Shown: in pieces, positions 15,301 to 26,032 of the stretch | Numbering within the stretch: position 1 is the first letter of the stretch | How the letters are laid out: every line of letters starts with the position of its first letter | Assembly (NCBI GenBank): GCA_040954595.2 | Contig: CM082587.2 | Location: 11,656,001 to 11,720,000, forward strand | DNA: 64,000 nt | Reading direction: 5' to 3' | Origin: Balanoglossus misakiensis | Lineage: Eukaryota > Hemichordata | The notes under the pieces: generated by a model | The model's input: only the letters and a program-made list of their open reading frames with translations | The model's database searches: none | What the model was told of the DNA's origin: nothing | Made by a program: the position numbers and the translations under genes

Positions 15301-16879
15301 ACAGGCGTACATTGACCACGTTGATCAAGTAAGATTTCCTACGGCGTGACTCGGCTGGTACACCGGCTCTATATGACACAGACTGGCGTAAGTTATCAAC
15401 GGTGATTACGTCGGATTTCCTACGGCCTGGTTTAGCTGAAGCCCCGGCACTTTAGAGCGGAAACACGCGTACATTGACCACGATGATCAAGTCAGATCTC
15501 CTACGGCCTGGCTCGACTAAAACTCCGGCACACCATGACAGACACTAGCGTTCGTTAGCAACGGTGATCAAGTCGGATTTCCTTCGGCCTGGCTCTGCAA
15601 AAGACCCGACACTCTAGTACAAAGACGTTGGCTAAGTCGGGCAAACCGAAGAGGGAAAGTCACAGCGGGTCAACACTCGACATTTGTTCCGGTAGGACTA
15701 CATTATTGCCTGTCAATTTATAGAGAAAGCCCGAATTTAACCAGGGCGTTTCAAACACCGACGTTAGTTGTGGGCACGGCCTGCAGTACTGATGGGTAAG
15801 CTGACATCGGCGTACCGCATGTAATGTAGGGGGGGGGGACAGAACGGTTCAATACTACATTTATTAGATATCAGCTAATTTTGGACAATCATCTAAAATG
15901 TAAATCATCTTTTCATATTTGGATATCTGATGATGTATGAAATTTCCAATATATGTAAAAATGGTGCTGATTATAAAAAATGCACTCTGAATGAGCTGAT
16001 TTAATACAAAATTGCGTTTTATTCGTTTTTGCACCAAAAAGGTCATTTTTAGGCAAAACATTCTTTATTTTTTTAATTCGGTGACCTGATCATATATAAG
16101 CAATTGCTTGCATGTTAAAAGTTTTTATGACTTTTAAAAGCAGTGACACTGGCGGCATTCAACACGAAAATAACAATTTTAACCACAATTTGGTCAAAAT
16201 GGTAAATTTTTGAAAATTACAAAAAATACCTGTTTTCTACATTTTCGGAAATCTGATGGAGTATAGAATGCTCTTCGTATATATATATCGATACAAATTC
16301 CACAAAAGACCGTCTAATTTGTCTCACTGCAGACAAAATTGCGTTTTACCAAATTTTCCTTGAAAATGTCATTTTTAGAAAAAAAAATAAAAGACCTTTG
16401 TTCTTCGAATTTAGTGCCTGATCATATATGACATGTTGATTGTATGTTAAAACTTTCGACCACTCCAAAAATGCTGAGATATTGACGGAATTCAAGAAAA
16501 AATAGCCATTTTGGCCATATTTTGACAAAAATGGTAAATTTTTAAAAAATCATAAAAAATTAACTCTTTTCTTCATTTTCGAAAATATTATAGAGCATGA
16601 AGTGTCGTTCTCTTGTAAAAAGTGCTGCAAATTCCAGAAAAGGCGGTATAATTTGAATCACCCAAGACAAAATTACCATTTTCGACTTTTTTTCGAAATA
16701 TTGTTTTTTTACAAAATAAATAAGAATAAATTCTTTTCTTAGTTCCAAACGGGTAGAGATACTTTCCACACGGATTTCTAACATTGAATTCCCGTTCATC
16801 AACTCAGATTTCCTACAAGTCGGCTAAAACCCTGACACTCTAGAACAGAAACAGTTGCACACTGGCAACGTTGAACAAG

Positions 16880-17280
16880 TCGATTTTTCTACGGCCTGGC
16901 TCGGCTAAATCTCCGTCACAATATGACAGACACTAGCGTAGGTTAGCAACGGTGATCAAGTCAGATTTTCTACGGCATGGCTTGGATAAAGCCCCGGCAC
17001 TCCAGAGCAGAAACACGCGTACAGAGACCACGTTGATCAAGTCTGATCTCCTACGGCTTGGTTCGACTAAAACCCCGGCACACTATGACAGACACTAGCG
17101 TTCGTTAGCAACGGTGATCAAGTCAGATTTTCTACGGCCTGGCTCGGCTAAATCTCCGTCACAATATGACAGACACTAGCGTAGGTTAGCAACGGTGATC
17201 AAGTCAGATTTTCTACGGCATGGCTTGGATAAAGCCCCGGCACTCCAGAGCAGAAACACGCGTACGGAGACCACGTTGAT
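16880..17280. repeat. Rearranged submonomers in satellite A unit 9
   Basis: A pair of submonomers (about 16885-17035) is repeated at about 17130-17285, including private variants such as gtaggttagc and ctccagagcag. Several downstream submonomers are missing, so the unit is only 1955 bp. This is a local unequal exchange or out-of-register conversion event. Confidence 0.7.
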
Positions 17281-20200
17281 CAAGTCAGATTTCCTACGGC
17301 GTGATTCGGCTGGTGCACCGGCTCTATATGACACAGACTGGCGTAAGTTATCAACGGTGATTACGTCGGATTTCCTACGGCATGGTTTAGCTGAAGCCCC
17401 GGCACTTTAGAGCGGAAACACGCGTACATTGACCACGATGATCAAGTCAGATCTCCTACGGCCTGGCTCTTCTAAAACCCCGGCACACCATGACAGACAC
17501 TAGCGTTCGTTAGCAACGGTGATCAAGTCGGATTTCCTTCGGCCTGGCTCTGCAAAAGACCCGGCACATTAGTACAAAGACGTTGGCTAAGTCGGGCAAA
17601 CCGAAGAGGGAAAGTCACAGCGGGTCAACACTCGACATTTGTTCGGGTAGGACTGCATTATTGCCTGTCAATTTATAGAGAAAGCCCGAATTTAACCAGG
17701 GCGTTTCAAACACCGACGTTATTTGGGGGCACGGCCTGCAGTACTGCCGGGTAAGCTGACATCGGCGTACCGCATATAATGTAGGGGGGGGACAGAACGG
17801 TTCAATACTACATTTATTAGATATCAGCTAATTTTGGACAATCATCTAAAATCTAAATCATTTTTTCATATTTGGATATCTGATGATGTATGAAATTTCC
17901 AATATATGTAAAAATGGTGCTGATTATAAAAAATGCACTCTGAATGAGCTGATTTAATACAAAATTCCGTTTTATTCGTTTTTGCACCAAAAAGGTCATT
18001 TTTAGGCAAAACATTCTTTATTTTTTTAATTCGGTGGCCTGATCATATATAAGCAATTGCTTGCATGTTAAAAGTTTTTATGACTTTTAAAAGCAGTGAC
18101 ACTGGCGGCATTCAACACGAAAATAACAATTTTAACCACAATTTGGTCAAAATGGTAAATTTTTGAAAATTACAAAAAATACCTGTTTTCTACATTTTCG
18201 GAAATCTGATGGAGTATAGAATGCTCTTCGTATATATATATCGATACAAATTCCACAAAAGACCGTCTAATTTGGCTCACTGCAGACAAAATTGCGTTTT
18301 ACCAAATTTTCCTTGAAAATGTCATTTTTAGAAAAATAAAATAAAAAAACCTTCGTTCTTCGAATTTGGTGCCCTGATCATATATGACATGTTGATTGTA
18401 TGTTAAAACCTTCGACCACTCCAAAAATGCAGAGATATTGACGGAATTCAAGATAAAATAGCCATTTTGGCCATATTTTGACAAAATGGTACATTTTTGA
18501 AAAATCATAAAAAATTAACTCTTTTCTTCATTTTCGGAAATATTATGGAGCATGAAGTGTCGTTCTCTTGTAAAAAGTGCTGCAAATTCCAGAAAAGGCG
18601 GTATAATTTGAATCACCCAAGACAAAATTGCAATTTTTCGACTTTTTTTCGAAAAATTGTCTTTTTTACAAAATAAATAAGAATAAATTCTTTTCTTAGT
18701 TTCAAACGGGTAGAGATACTTTCCACACGGGTTTTCTAACATTGAATTCCCGTTCATCAACTCAGATTTCCTACAGCATAAGTCGGCTAAAACCCTGACA
18801 CTCTAGAGCAGAAACAGTTGCACACTGGTAACGTTGAACAAGTCGATTTTTCTACGGCCTGGCTCGGCTAAATCTCCGTCACAATATGACAGACACTAGC
18901 GTACGTTAGCAACGGTGATCAAGTCAGATTTTCTACGGCATGGGTTGGATAAAGCCCCGGCACTCTAGAGCAGAAACACGCGTACAGAGACCACGTTGAT
19001 CAAGTCTGATCTCCTACGGCTTGGCTCGACTAAAACCCCGGCACACTATGGCAGACACTAGCGTTCGTTAGCAACGTTGATCAAGTCAGATTTCCTACGG
19101 CATGGCTTGGCTAAAGCCCTGGCACTCTAGAGCAGAAACACGCGTACAGAGACCACGTTGATCTACGCACATTTCCTTCGGCCTGGCACGGCTGATGCCC
19201 CGGCACTATATATAGGACACAAACTGGCGTAAGTTAACAACGGTAATCACGTCGGGTTTCCTACGGCCTGGCTCAGCTGAAGCCCCGGCACTCTAGAGCA
19301 GAAACAGGCGTACATTGACCACGTTGATCAAGTCAGATTTCCTACGGCGTGACTCGGCTGGTGCACCGGCTCTATATGACACAGACTGGCGTAAGTTATC
19401 AACGGTGATTACGTCGGATTTCCTACGGCCTGGTTTAGCTGAAGCCCCGGCACTTTAGAGCGGAAACACGCGTACATTGACCACGATGATCAAGTCCGAT
19501 CTCCTACGGCCTGGCTCGACTAAAACCCCGGCACACCATGACAGACACTAGCGTTCGTTAGCAACGGTGATCAAGTCGGATTTCCTTCGGCCTGGCTCTG
19601 CAAAAGACCCGACACTCTAGTACAAAGACGTTGGCTAAGTTGGGCAAACCGAAGAGGGAAAGTCGCAGCGGGTCAACACTCGACATTTGTTCCGGTAGGA
19701 CTGCATTATTGCCTGTCGATTTATAGAGAGAGCCCGAATTTAACCAAGGCGTTTCAAACACCGACGTTTGTTGGGGGCAAGGCCTACAGTACTGCCGGGT
19801 AAGCTGACATCGGCGTACCGCATATAATGTAAGGGGGGGGGACAGAACGGTTCAATACTACATTTATTAGATATCAGCTAATTTTGGACAATCATCTAAA
19901 ATCTAAATCATTTTTTCATATTTGGATATCTGATGATGTATGAAATTTCCATTATATGTAAAAATGGTGCTTATTATAAAACATGCACTCTGAATGAACT
20001 GATTTAATACAAGATTGCGTTTTATTCGTTTTTGCACCAAAAAGGTCATTTTTAGGCAAAACATTCTTTATATTTTTAATTCGGTGACCTGATCATATAT
20101 AAACAATTGCTTGTGTGTTAAAAGTTTTTATGGCTTTTAAAAGCAGTGACACTGGCGGCATTCATCACGAAAATAACAATTTTAGCCACAATTTGGTCAA

Positions 20201-20451
20201 AATGGTAAATTTTTGAAAATTACAAAAAATACCTGTTTTCTACACTTTCGGAAATCTGATGGAGTATAGAATGCTCTTCGTATGTATATATCGATACAAA
20301 TTCCACAAAAGACCGTCTAATTTGGCTCACTGCAGACAAAATTGCGTTTTACCAAATTTTCCTTGAAAATGTCATTTTTAGAAAAAAAAATAAAAAAACC
20401 TTTATTCTTCGAATTTGGTGCCCTGATCATATATGACATGTTGATTGTATG

Positions 20452-21497
20452 CCAGGCCGAAGGAAATCCGACTTGATCACCGTTGCTAACGAACGCTAGT
20501 GTCTGTCATGGTGTGCCGGGGTTTTAGTCGAGCCAGGCCGTAGGAGATCTGACTTGATCATCGTGGTCAATGTACACGTGTTTCCGCTCTAAAGTGCCGG
20601 GGCTTCAGCTAAACCAGGCCGTAGGAAATCCGACGTAATCACCGTTGATAACTTACGCCAGTCTGTGTCATATAGAGCCGGTGCACCAGCCGAGTCACGC
20701 CGTAGGAAATCTGACTTGATCAACGTGGTCAATGTACGCCTGTTTCTGCTCTAGAGTGCCAGGGCTTTAGCCAAGCCATGCCGTAGGAAATCTGACTTGA
20801 TCAACGTTGCTAACGAACGCTAGTGTCTGTCATAGTGTGCCGGGGTTTTAGTCGAGCCAAGCCGTAGGAGATCAGACTTGATCAACGTGGTCTCTGTACG
20901 CGTGTTTCTGCTCTAGAGTGCCGGGGCTTTATCCAAGCCATGCCGTAGAAAATCTGACTTGATCACCGTTGCTAACGTACGCTAGTGTCTGTCATATTGT
21001 GACGGAGATTTAGCCGAGCCAGGCCGTAGAAAAATCGACTTGTTCAACGTTACCAGTGTGCAACTGTTTCTGCTCTAGAGTGTCAGGGTTTTAGCCGACT
21101 TATGCTGTAGGAAATCTGAGTTGATGAACGGGAATTCAATGTTAGAAAACCCGTGTGGAAAGTATCTCTACCCGTTTGAAACTAAGAAAAGAATTTATTC
21201 TTATTTATTTTGTAAAAAAGACAATTTTTCGAAAAAAAGTCGAAAAATTGCAATTTTGTCTTGGGTGATTCAAATTATACCGCCTTTTCTGGAATTTGCA
21301 GCACTTTTTACAAGAGAACGACACTTCATGCTCCATAATATTTCCGAAAATGAAGAAAAGAGTTAATTTTTTATGATTTTTCAAAAATTTACCATTTTTG
21401 TCAAAATATGGCCAAAATGGCTATTTTTCTTGAATTCCGTCAATATCTCTGCATTTTTGGAGTGGTCGAGAGTTTTAACATACAATCAACATGTCAT
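20452..21497 (-). repeat. Inverted segment of satellite A
   Basis: The forward array stops after gttgattgtatg at 20451, and the next base begins the reverse complement of the submonomer block (ccaggccgaaggaaatccg). The inverted segment runs back through nine submonomers, two fewer than usual (the tctactcacattt and cacgtcgggtt types are absent), then through the AT-rich half to catacaatcaacatgtcat, where the N gap begins. It carries small differences from the nearby forward units, for example tacacgtgtttcc where forward units predict tacgcgtgtttcc. It is therefore not a simple mirror of its immediate neighbour. Confidence 0.88.
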
Positions 21498-21597
21498 NNN
21501 NNNNNNNNNNNNNNNNNNNNNNNNNNNNNNNNNNNNNNNNNNNNNNNNNNNNNNNNNNNNNNNNNNNNNNNNNNNNNNNNNNNNNNNNNNNNNNNNN
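21498..21597. other. Assembly gap, 100 N
   Basis: Exactly 100 unknown bases separate inverted satellite A from satellite B. A round 100-N block is commonly used for a gap of unknown size, so the adjacency of the two repeat families here is a scaffolding statement and not observed sequence. Confidence 0.99.
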
Positions 21598-22118
21598 GTT
21601 TATTGGTGGCAGTTGAGCTGAGGAGAGCACCTTCCTTCCCGGCACGCCACCAAGTAAAGTTCCACGCCGCCCACCACAGATGCCAGCATTCATTCATGCG
21701 AGTGAGTGTAATTGCAAATTTGCCTATTCTAGATCTGTAATGGAAATGGAGAAAGTACCTTATATTTTCTGTAAAATAGACATTTAATTGGCAAGCCGTC
21801 CTGCATCAATTATGAATTGTGTACATGCACTAAAGCGCCCTCACTGCTGGGTGTGTTGTATGGTCTTTAACCCTGTTTCAAATTAGAGTACTTTCTGCAA
21901 TTTCAAGACAGATCTTACGTGCCATTGGAGAGCTCCATTGACTGGTCATTCATACTGTTTTCATTCATTCATTGCGGCATCAATATATTTTATCTATTCT
22001 AGCCAAAGAGCTTGGCACCTGTTGAAATGAACTCATCTGCTGTGGGCCAGTTTATTGGTGGCAGTTGAGCTGAGGAGAGCACCTTCCTTCCCGGCACGCC
22101 ACCAAGTAAAGTTCCACG
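21598..22118 (+). repeat. Satellite B end of array abutting gene island (copy 1)
   Basis: A 521-bp piece of satellite B in the same orientation as the big arrays. It matches the monomer up to gttccacg at 22118, after which the sequence switches to the gene island (tgcattcctggccctgg). The identical junction occurs at 44750/44751, so this is the left boundary of the island in both macro copies. No gene is seen in it. Confidence 0.92.
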
Positions 22119-23007
22119 TGCATTCCTGGCCCTGGTTTTATTTATGTTTACAGACAATATTGCATTTTTGTACAAGTATTTTAATCAACTATAAATTTTG
22201 AATGTGTCATTTACCTGAACCGGTCATGTTGACCAGAATGATACATTTCTGCCTTCACTCACCCTATAAATATGTGATTGAGACATAGGTCATTTGCATA
22301 AGCTAACATACCAGAAAGTAAGCATATCTGTTGTTTTCCCTGTGTCACTGCCATCAAAGTAAAAATTAGACGTTGTGTAGAGCAAACTCCAATTTTTTGT
22401 TCTCAATAAACATGGATGAATTACATAGAATGTGTTTGTTGTTTACAGTCTTTAAATGACACATTAGATTATGCACTTTACAAAACGTTTCTGAGAAACA
22501 AGTGACTAACTAGTTTCTTTCCACTGTGGCCAACGTGGTTCACTGTTTGTGTCAGAATCTCTCTGTTTTGCAAGGATTTTGAAATCATAGTGGTGACATG
22601 CATAGTGAAAATCAGCTACTTTCAAATGTCCGTCATGTTCATGCTGTAATTGAATTTTCAAAGCTGGGCTGGCGTGTTTTTTCTTATTTACATAAGTATC
22701 ACACTTTATACATGTATCTTCATGGGGTTTTTTGAGTCCCGTATTTAGGTCCTCTCTCACAATTTTACGAAATATCGTATAACTGACAGTTGTTCTTCCC
22801 AGAAGAGATTGGTTGGTTATGAACTCTCGGTGTAACTGCGATATACTGTGGTCCGGCGCCAGGTACGGTTTAAATCGAGGATTCCTGCAGTAGTGAGATT
22901 CTACAATTCTGTGCCTGCGTACGTGTTCAGTGATATCAGTCAGCAAATTTGGATTGAGTTTCCGACGATGCCCTTTGTGTCGGCCCCTTGCATCTGGCAT
23001 CAGACCA
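22119..23007. repeat. Partial tandem duplication of the island's left end (902-bp period)
   Basis: The left ~0.9 kb of the island is present twice: 22119-23007 and again from 23021. The breakpoint joins cagaccag directly to taaagttcca, a sequence also found at the satellite junction (caagtaaagttccac), so short homology may have mediated it. I noticed two differences between the copies: cacgtg against catgtg at the junction, and a single T/C that changes Lys to Arg in the encoded protein. Confidence 0.9.
22506..23000 (-). pseudogene. Truncated duplicate of the N-half transposase-like gene
   Basis: This open frame of 164 codons is the C-terminal half of the intact minus-strand gene at 23408-24364, starting at that protein's internal Met155. 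It keeps the conserved DARGRH, SHYCR and DTCIKCD motifs and the stop codon. It lacks the first ~150 residues, including the basic segment and Cys cluster, and it lacks the divergent promoter. It differs by one residue (Lys for Arg before PHEDTC). The break at 23007/23008 is the duplication breakpoint. Probably not expressed as a functional protein, although the frame is still open. Confidence 0.85.
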
Positions 23008-23407
23008 GTAAAGTTCCATGTGCATTCCTGGCCCTGGTTTTATTTATGTTTACAGACAATATTGCATTTTTGTACAAGTATTTTAATCAACTATAAATTT
23101 TGAATGTGTCATTTACCTGAACCGGTCATGTTGACCAGAATGATACATTTCTGCCTTCACTCACCCTATAAATATGTGATTGAGACATAGGTCATTTGCA
23201 TAAGCTAACATACCAGAAAGTAAGCATATCTGTTGTTTTCCCTGTGTCACTGCCATCAAAGTAAAAATTAGACGTTGTGTAGAGCAAACTCCAATTTTTT
23301 GTTCTCAATAAACATGGATGAATTACATAGAATGTGTTTGTTGTTTACAGTCTTTAAATGACACATTAGATTATGCACTTTACAAAACGTTTCTGAGAAA
23401 CAAGTGA

Positions 23408-24364
23408 CTAACTAGTTTCTTTCCACTGTGGCCAACGTGGTTCACTGTTTGTGTCAGAATCTCTCTGTTTTGCAAGGATTTTGAAATCATAGTGGTGACA
23501 TGCATAGTGAAAATCAGCTACTTTCAAATGTCCGTCATGTTCATGCTGTAATTGAATTTTCAAAGCTGGGCTGGCGTGTTTTTTCTTATTTACATAAGTA
23601 TCACACTTTATACATGTATCTTCATGGGGTTTTCTGAGTCCCGTATTTAGGTCCTCTCTCACAATTTTACGAAATATCGTATAACTGACAGTTGTTCTTC
23701 CCAGAAGAGATTGGTTGGTTATGAACTCTCGGTGTAACTGCGATATACTGTGGTCCGGCGCCAGGTACGGTTTAAATCGAGGATTCCTGCAGTAGTGAGA
23801 TTCTACAATTCTGTGCCTGCGTACGTGTTCAGTGATATCAGTCAGCAAATTTGGATTGAGTTTCCGACGATGCCCTTTGTGTCGGCCCCTTGCATCTGGC
23901 ATCAGACCAGTTGAACAGTGCATCATTTTGCTTAGAACGGTTCTAGTCCGCCTCTCACTAATGCCAAATAATTTCAGGAATGCATTTTTGCAGACAGTAA
24001 CCGTTTCACCGCCTTCATTCACCAGGTGATAACGAACCGATTTCTTGTGTGACTTCATCTGTATATCCATCAGTTTGTAGAGCATCAAGTTCTGTTCATT
24101 ATACACGCGACCATCAAAATATTTTCTCGTGGTGCCTAAAACATGCGTACTCCCAAGCTTCCGCAGACAATTCCCTTGAACGCAGGCGCATTCCAAGGAA
24201 AGACTGTCAATATCTGGAAAAGGGCGATTTTTCCTTGGTTTTTGTCTCGGACACGTCTTTTTAGAATTCCTACGTGGCTTGTTGGCTCGAGCTGACAGTT
24301 CGGTTCTGCGTTGCTGCCACACAGGAATGGGTTCCCACGCATAAGCAACTCCCCGGCAGGCCAT
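23408..24364 (-). CDS. N-terminal half of a DUF7869-type transposase-like protein
   Basis: 318 residues from ATG at 24364 (the frame opens two codons earlier at GTG, which I reject). Seen: a Lys/Arg-rich stretch at residues 27-47; a Cys cluster CACVQGNC at 59-66; a segment VCKNAFLKLFGI at ~124-135; DARGRHKGH at 157-165; ESHYCR at 188-193; a CxxC motif DTCIKCD at 249-255; and a His-rich end, FHYACHHYDFK, at 285-295. This order matches, from memory, the N-terminal region of the large multicopy metazoan family annotated DUF7869, in which it is normally followed in the same chain by an RNase H-like domain. Here the chain stops just after the His-rich segment, and the missing half is encoded head-to-head on the other strand. 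Nucleic-acid binding through the basic region and Cys clusters is inferred. A possible minus-strand AATAAA signal lies near 23039-23044. Confidence 0.78.
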   Translation of the reverse strand: MACRGVAYAWEPIPVWQQRRTELSARANKPRRNSKKTCPRQKPRKNRPFPDIDSLSLECACVQGNCLRKLGSTHVLGTTRKYFDGRVYNEQNLMLYKLMDIQMKSHKKSVRYHLVNEGGETVTVCKNAFLKLFGISERRTRTVLSKMMHCSTGLMPDARGRHKGHRRKLNPNLLTDITEHVRRHRIVESHYCRNPRFKPYLAPDHSISQLHREFITNQSLLGRTTVSYTIFRKIVREDLNTGLRKPHEDTCIKCDTYVNKKKHASPALKIQLQHEHDGHLKVADFHYACHHYDFKILAKQRDSDTNSEPRWPQWKETS

Positions 24365-24535
24365 GGTCACAGCTGAAGTATTTGTTCAAGTACTGACTGA
24401 CTAAACGCGGCATGGAACAAACGAACGAACGAACGAACGACTTCACGTTCGGAAAAAAAATCGTTGCGAGCTGTTGGGTGCCTCTATAGTTGTCGGCAAC
24501 CGTTCTTTTTTATTGCTAAACAATGCTGTCAGAGC
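24365..24535. promoter_or_regulatory. Divergent intergenic region, probable bidirectional promoter
   Basis: These 171 bp separate the start codons of two head-to-head genes. It contains a (GAAC)n microsatellite at about 24418-24441 and an A-run, but no clear TATA box in either direction. Both genes' first exons or 5' UTRs must lie here unless there are unseen upstream exons. Promoter function is inferred from geometry only. Confidence 0.5.
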
Positions 24536-25549
24536 ATGGAAGGTGTGGTGGAAAACGAACAGAGGTTTTGTACGACCAACGATTGGATGGTGCTACATAT
24601 GGACTTCCACAAGTCATTGCCGGTTCCTAAACTCAGCTCTGAAGACTTTTACTTTAAATCGAAATTGCAAATGAAGCTCCTTGGAATTTACAACGGGACA
24701 ACGGAAAAGATGCATTGTTATGTATGGACAGAGCTCGATAGCAGAAAGTCTCCCGATGAAGTTATTACCTGTCTAAATCACTTTTTTTATAACTCGGGTG
24801 TGACCAGCAGACATGCAGTTATTTACAGCGACAACTGCCGTGCCGAATTCAAGTGTGGGAAGTTAATGTTTTACTATGACTATCTGTTACGAAAGGGCGT
24901 GTTTCGACGAATTGACTATAAAACTCTTGTGGCTGGACACACGTACTCCACCTGTGACCGAGTTTTTGCGTCCATTGAAAGGCATGCAAGTCGTTTCCAG
25001 AGTATAGAGACACCTCACGATTGGACATCTGTGATTCGAGGATCTTCTCTGAATGGGAACATTGGAGTTACGGAGATGACTCACAGAGACTTTTTCAATT
25101 ATTCTGATTTCCTGAAAAATGAGTACGTTGTGCGTTATGCAGATACAAACAATGTAACTTTTTACTACCAAGCCATGCACTATTTTAATTTTGGAGAAGG
25201 AGAAAGGCTTGATACCGACGGCAACCTCAGAACATTTAGTCATGCAGATAAAGTTTGGGTGAGAACATCTCTAGATCCAAGCGAGACCCCGATTGTAGTC
25301 GACTTTAGAAAGAAGAAGCAGAACCGGCGTTTACAAGATTGTACGCTGAACAAACTTTATCAGGAACGTCGACCACTGGCGAGCAAAGTTTGGCGGGATC
25401 TTCAGAGTTTAGCCAAAAATTACCTGTCTCCGGAGGCAATAGAATTTTATAGGAATCTACCGCTTCAGGAGAGTAGTGGCACCTCTGCAGACCCGTACGC
25501 CTTTCATGATGATGACGACGACGATGATGATGATATGGGCGGTGGTTGA
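24536..25549 (+). CDS. C-terminal, DDE/RNase H-like half of a DUF7869-type transposase-like protein
   Basis: 337 residues from ATG at 24536; the frame opens upstream at a TTG (24464), which I reject as a start. Conserved segments in order: LHMDFHKSLPVPKL at 20-33; YVWTELDSRKSPDEV at 62-76; IYSDNC at 96-101; LVAGHTYSTCDRVFASIERH at 131-150. This is the pattern of the DUF7869 domain, which I take to be RNase H-like. Candidate acidic triad by position: Asp23, Asp99 and Asp141 or Glu148. Oddity: the Gly/Gln/Asn-rich segment that usually follows SDNC is replaced by RAEFKC. The protein ends in nine Asp codons and a MetGly3 tail. It begins almost exactly at the linker where the minus-strand partner stops, so the two genes together cover the normal single chain. 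An ATTAAA signal lies ~100 bp past the stop. Confidence 0.78.
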   Translation: MEGVVENEQRFCTTNDWMVLHMDFHKSLPVPKLSSEDFYFKSKLQMKLLGIYNGTTEKMHCYVWTELDSRKSPDEVITCLNHFFYNSGVTSRHAVIYSDNCRAEFKCGKLMFYYDYLLRKGVFRRIDYKTLVAGHTYSTCDRVFASIERHASRFQSIETPHDWTSVIRGSSLNGNIGVTEMTHRDFFNYSDFLKNEYVVRYADTNNVTFYYQAMHYFNFGEGERLDTDGNLRTFSHADKVWVRTSLDPSETPIVVDFRKKKQNRRLQDCTLNKLYQERRPLASKVWRDLQSLAKNYLSPEAIEFYRNLPLQESSGTSADPYAFHDDDDDDDDDMGGG

Positions 25550-25649
25550 ACAAACTGTCCTTTTCATGACGACAGTGATTTTGGATATTTGATGTGCGTG
25601 CACAGTTTATATGTAATATTTTCACACGAACGAGTTTTGACTGAATTTG

Positions 25650-25655
25650 ATTAAA
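25650..25655 (+). terminator. ATTAAA polyadenylation-type signal
   Basis: ATTAAA about 100 bp downstream of the C-half gene's stop codon, followed by TG/GT-rich sequence including a (TTTG)6 microsatellite at 25711-25734. Spacing fits a short 3' UTR. Confidence 0.45.
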
Positions 25656-25867
25656 GAATGTACTCGATAATTAACAAATGTGCTGAATCGTGGTTATTAT
25701 GTTGTTAATTTTTGTTTGTTTGTTTGTTTGTTTGTAAACAATTTCCGTTCATTCAACTGGCTACAAAGTTGGATTTTTGTACTGGGAAGCGATAAACTCG
25801 CACATCAAAACCGGGGAGACTCGATCATTTTTCCCTGCAGGTAGCCTGAAAAGCACCCGGGCAGAGA

Positions 25868-25941
25868 TTACGTCATATATGGTCCACTTTAATACGAAAT
25901 TATGCAAATGTGACATTTCACGGAAACGGCGTATATAAAAG
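25868..25941 (+). promoter_or_regulatory. TATA promoter with CRE-like and octamer motifs for the SET gene
   Basis: TTACGTCA (25868-25875, CRE/AP-1-like), ATGCAAAT (25902-25909, perfect POU octamer) and TATATAAAAG (25932-25941) lie in order upstream of the ATG at 26033. An expected start ~30 bp after the TATA box leaves a ~70-nt 5' leader. Octamer-to-TATA spacing of ~22 bp is like that of some animal histone promoters. The motifs are seen; their use is inferred. Confidence 0.55.
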
Positions 25942-26032
25942 CGACCCTGGGCTATTGTTCGGAATGCGTCATCGACGAGAGAGTGACTGATAATTCTTCT
26001 ACCTCGAGTCAACCATTCTGTATATACTGAAC

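Larger units (their letters stand above)
1..20451. repeat. Satellite array A, ~2.05-kb complex units
   Basis: About ten head-to-tail units. Using the AT-rich landmark beginning ctcttttcttcattttcgg, units start at 1, 2217, 4267, 6316, 8371, 10425, 12475, 14524, 16564 and 18519, giving lengths 2216, 2050, 2049, 2055, 2054, 2050, 2049, 2040, 1955 and a last unit cut at 20451. Each unit holds an ~82-bp submonomer block, a ~130-bp linker, a G run of about 7-18 bases, and an AT-rich half. Units 8371-10424 and 10425-12474 share private variants, such as gtcaccgcg in place of gagaccacg, so neighbours have been homogenised locally. Small open frames of 60-132 codons in this array recur only because the repeat recurs. 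I see no gene here. Confidence 0.95.

Noticed and set aside
1-20451. CRISPR-like array
   Set aside because: The ~82-bp submonomers are contiguous without unique spacers, and the setting is eukaryotic satellite DNA.
24464-24535. Upstream extension of the C-half protein
   Set aside because: The extension begins at TTG; the first in-frame ATG is 24536, and conserved residues start shortly after it.
24887-25243. 118-codon minus-strand frame inside the C-half gene
   Set aside because: It is antisense to a conserved domain and has no recognisable family; a shadow frame.
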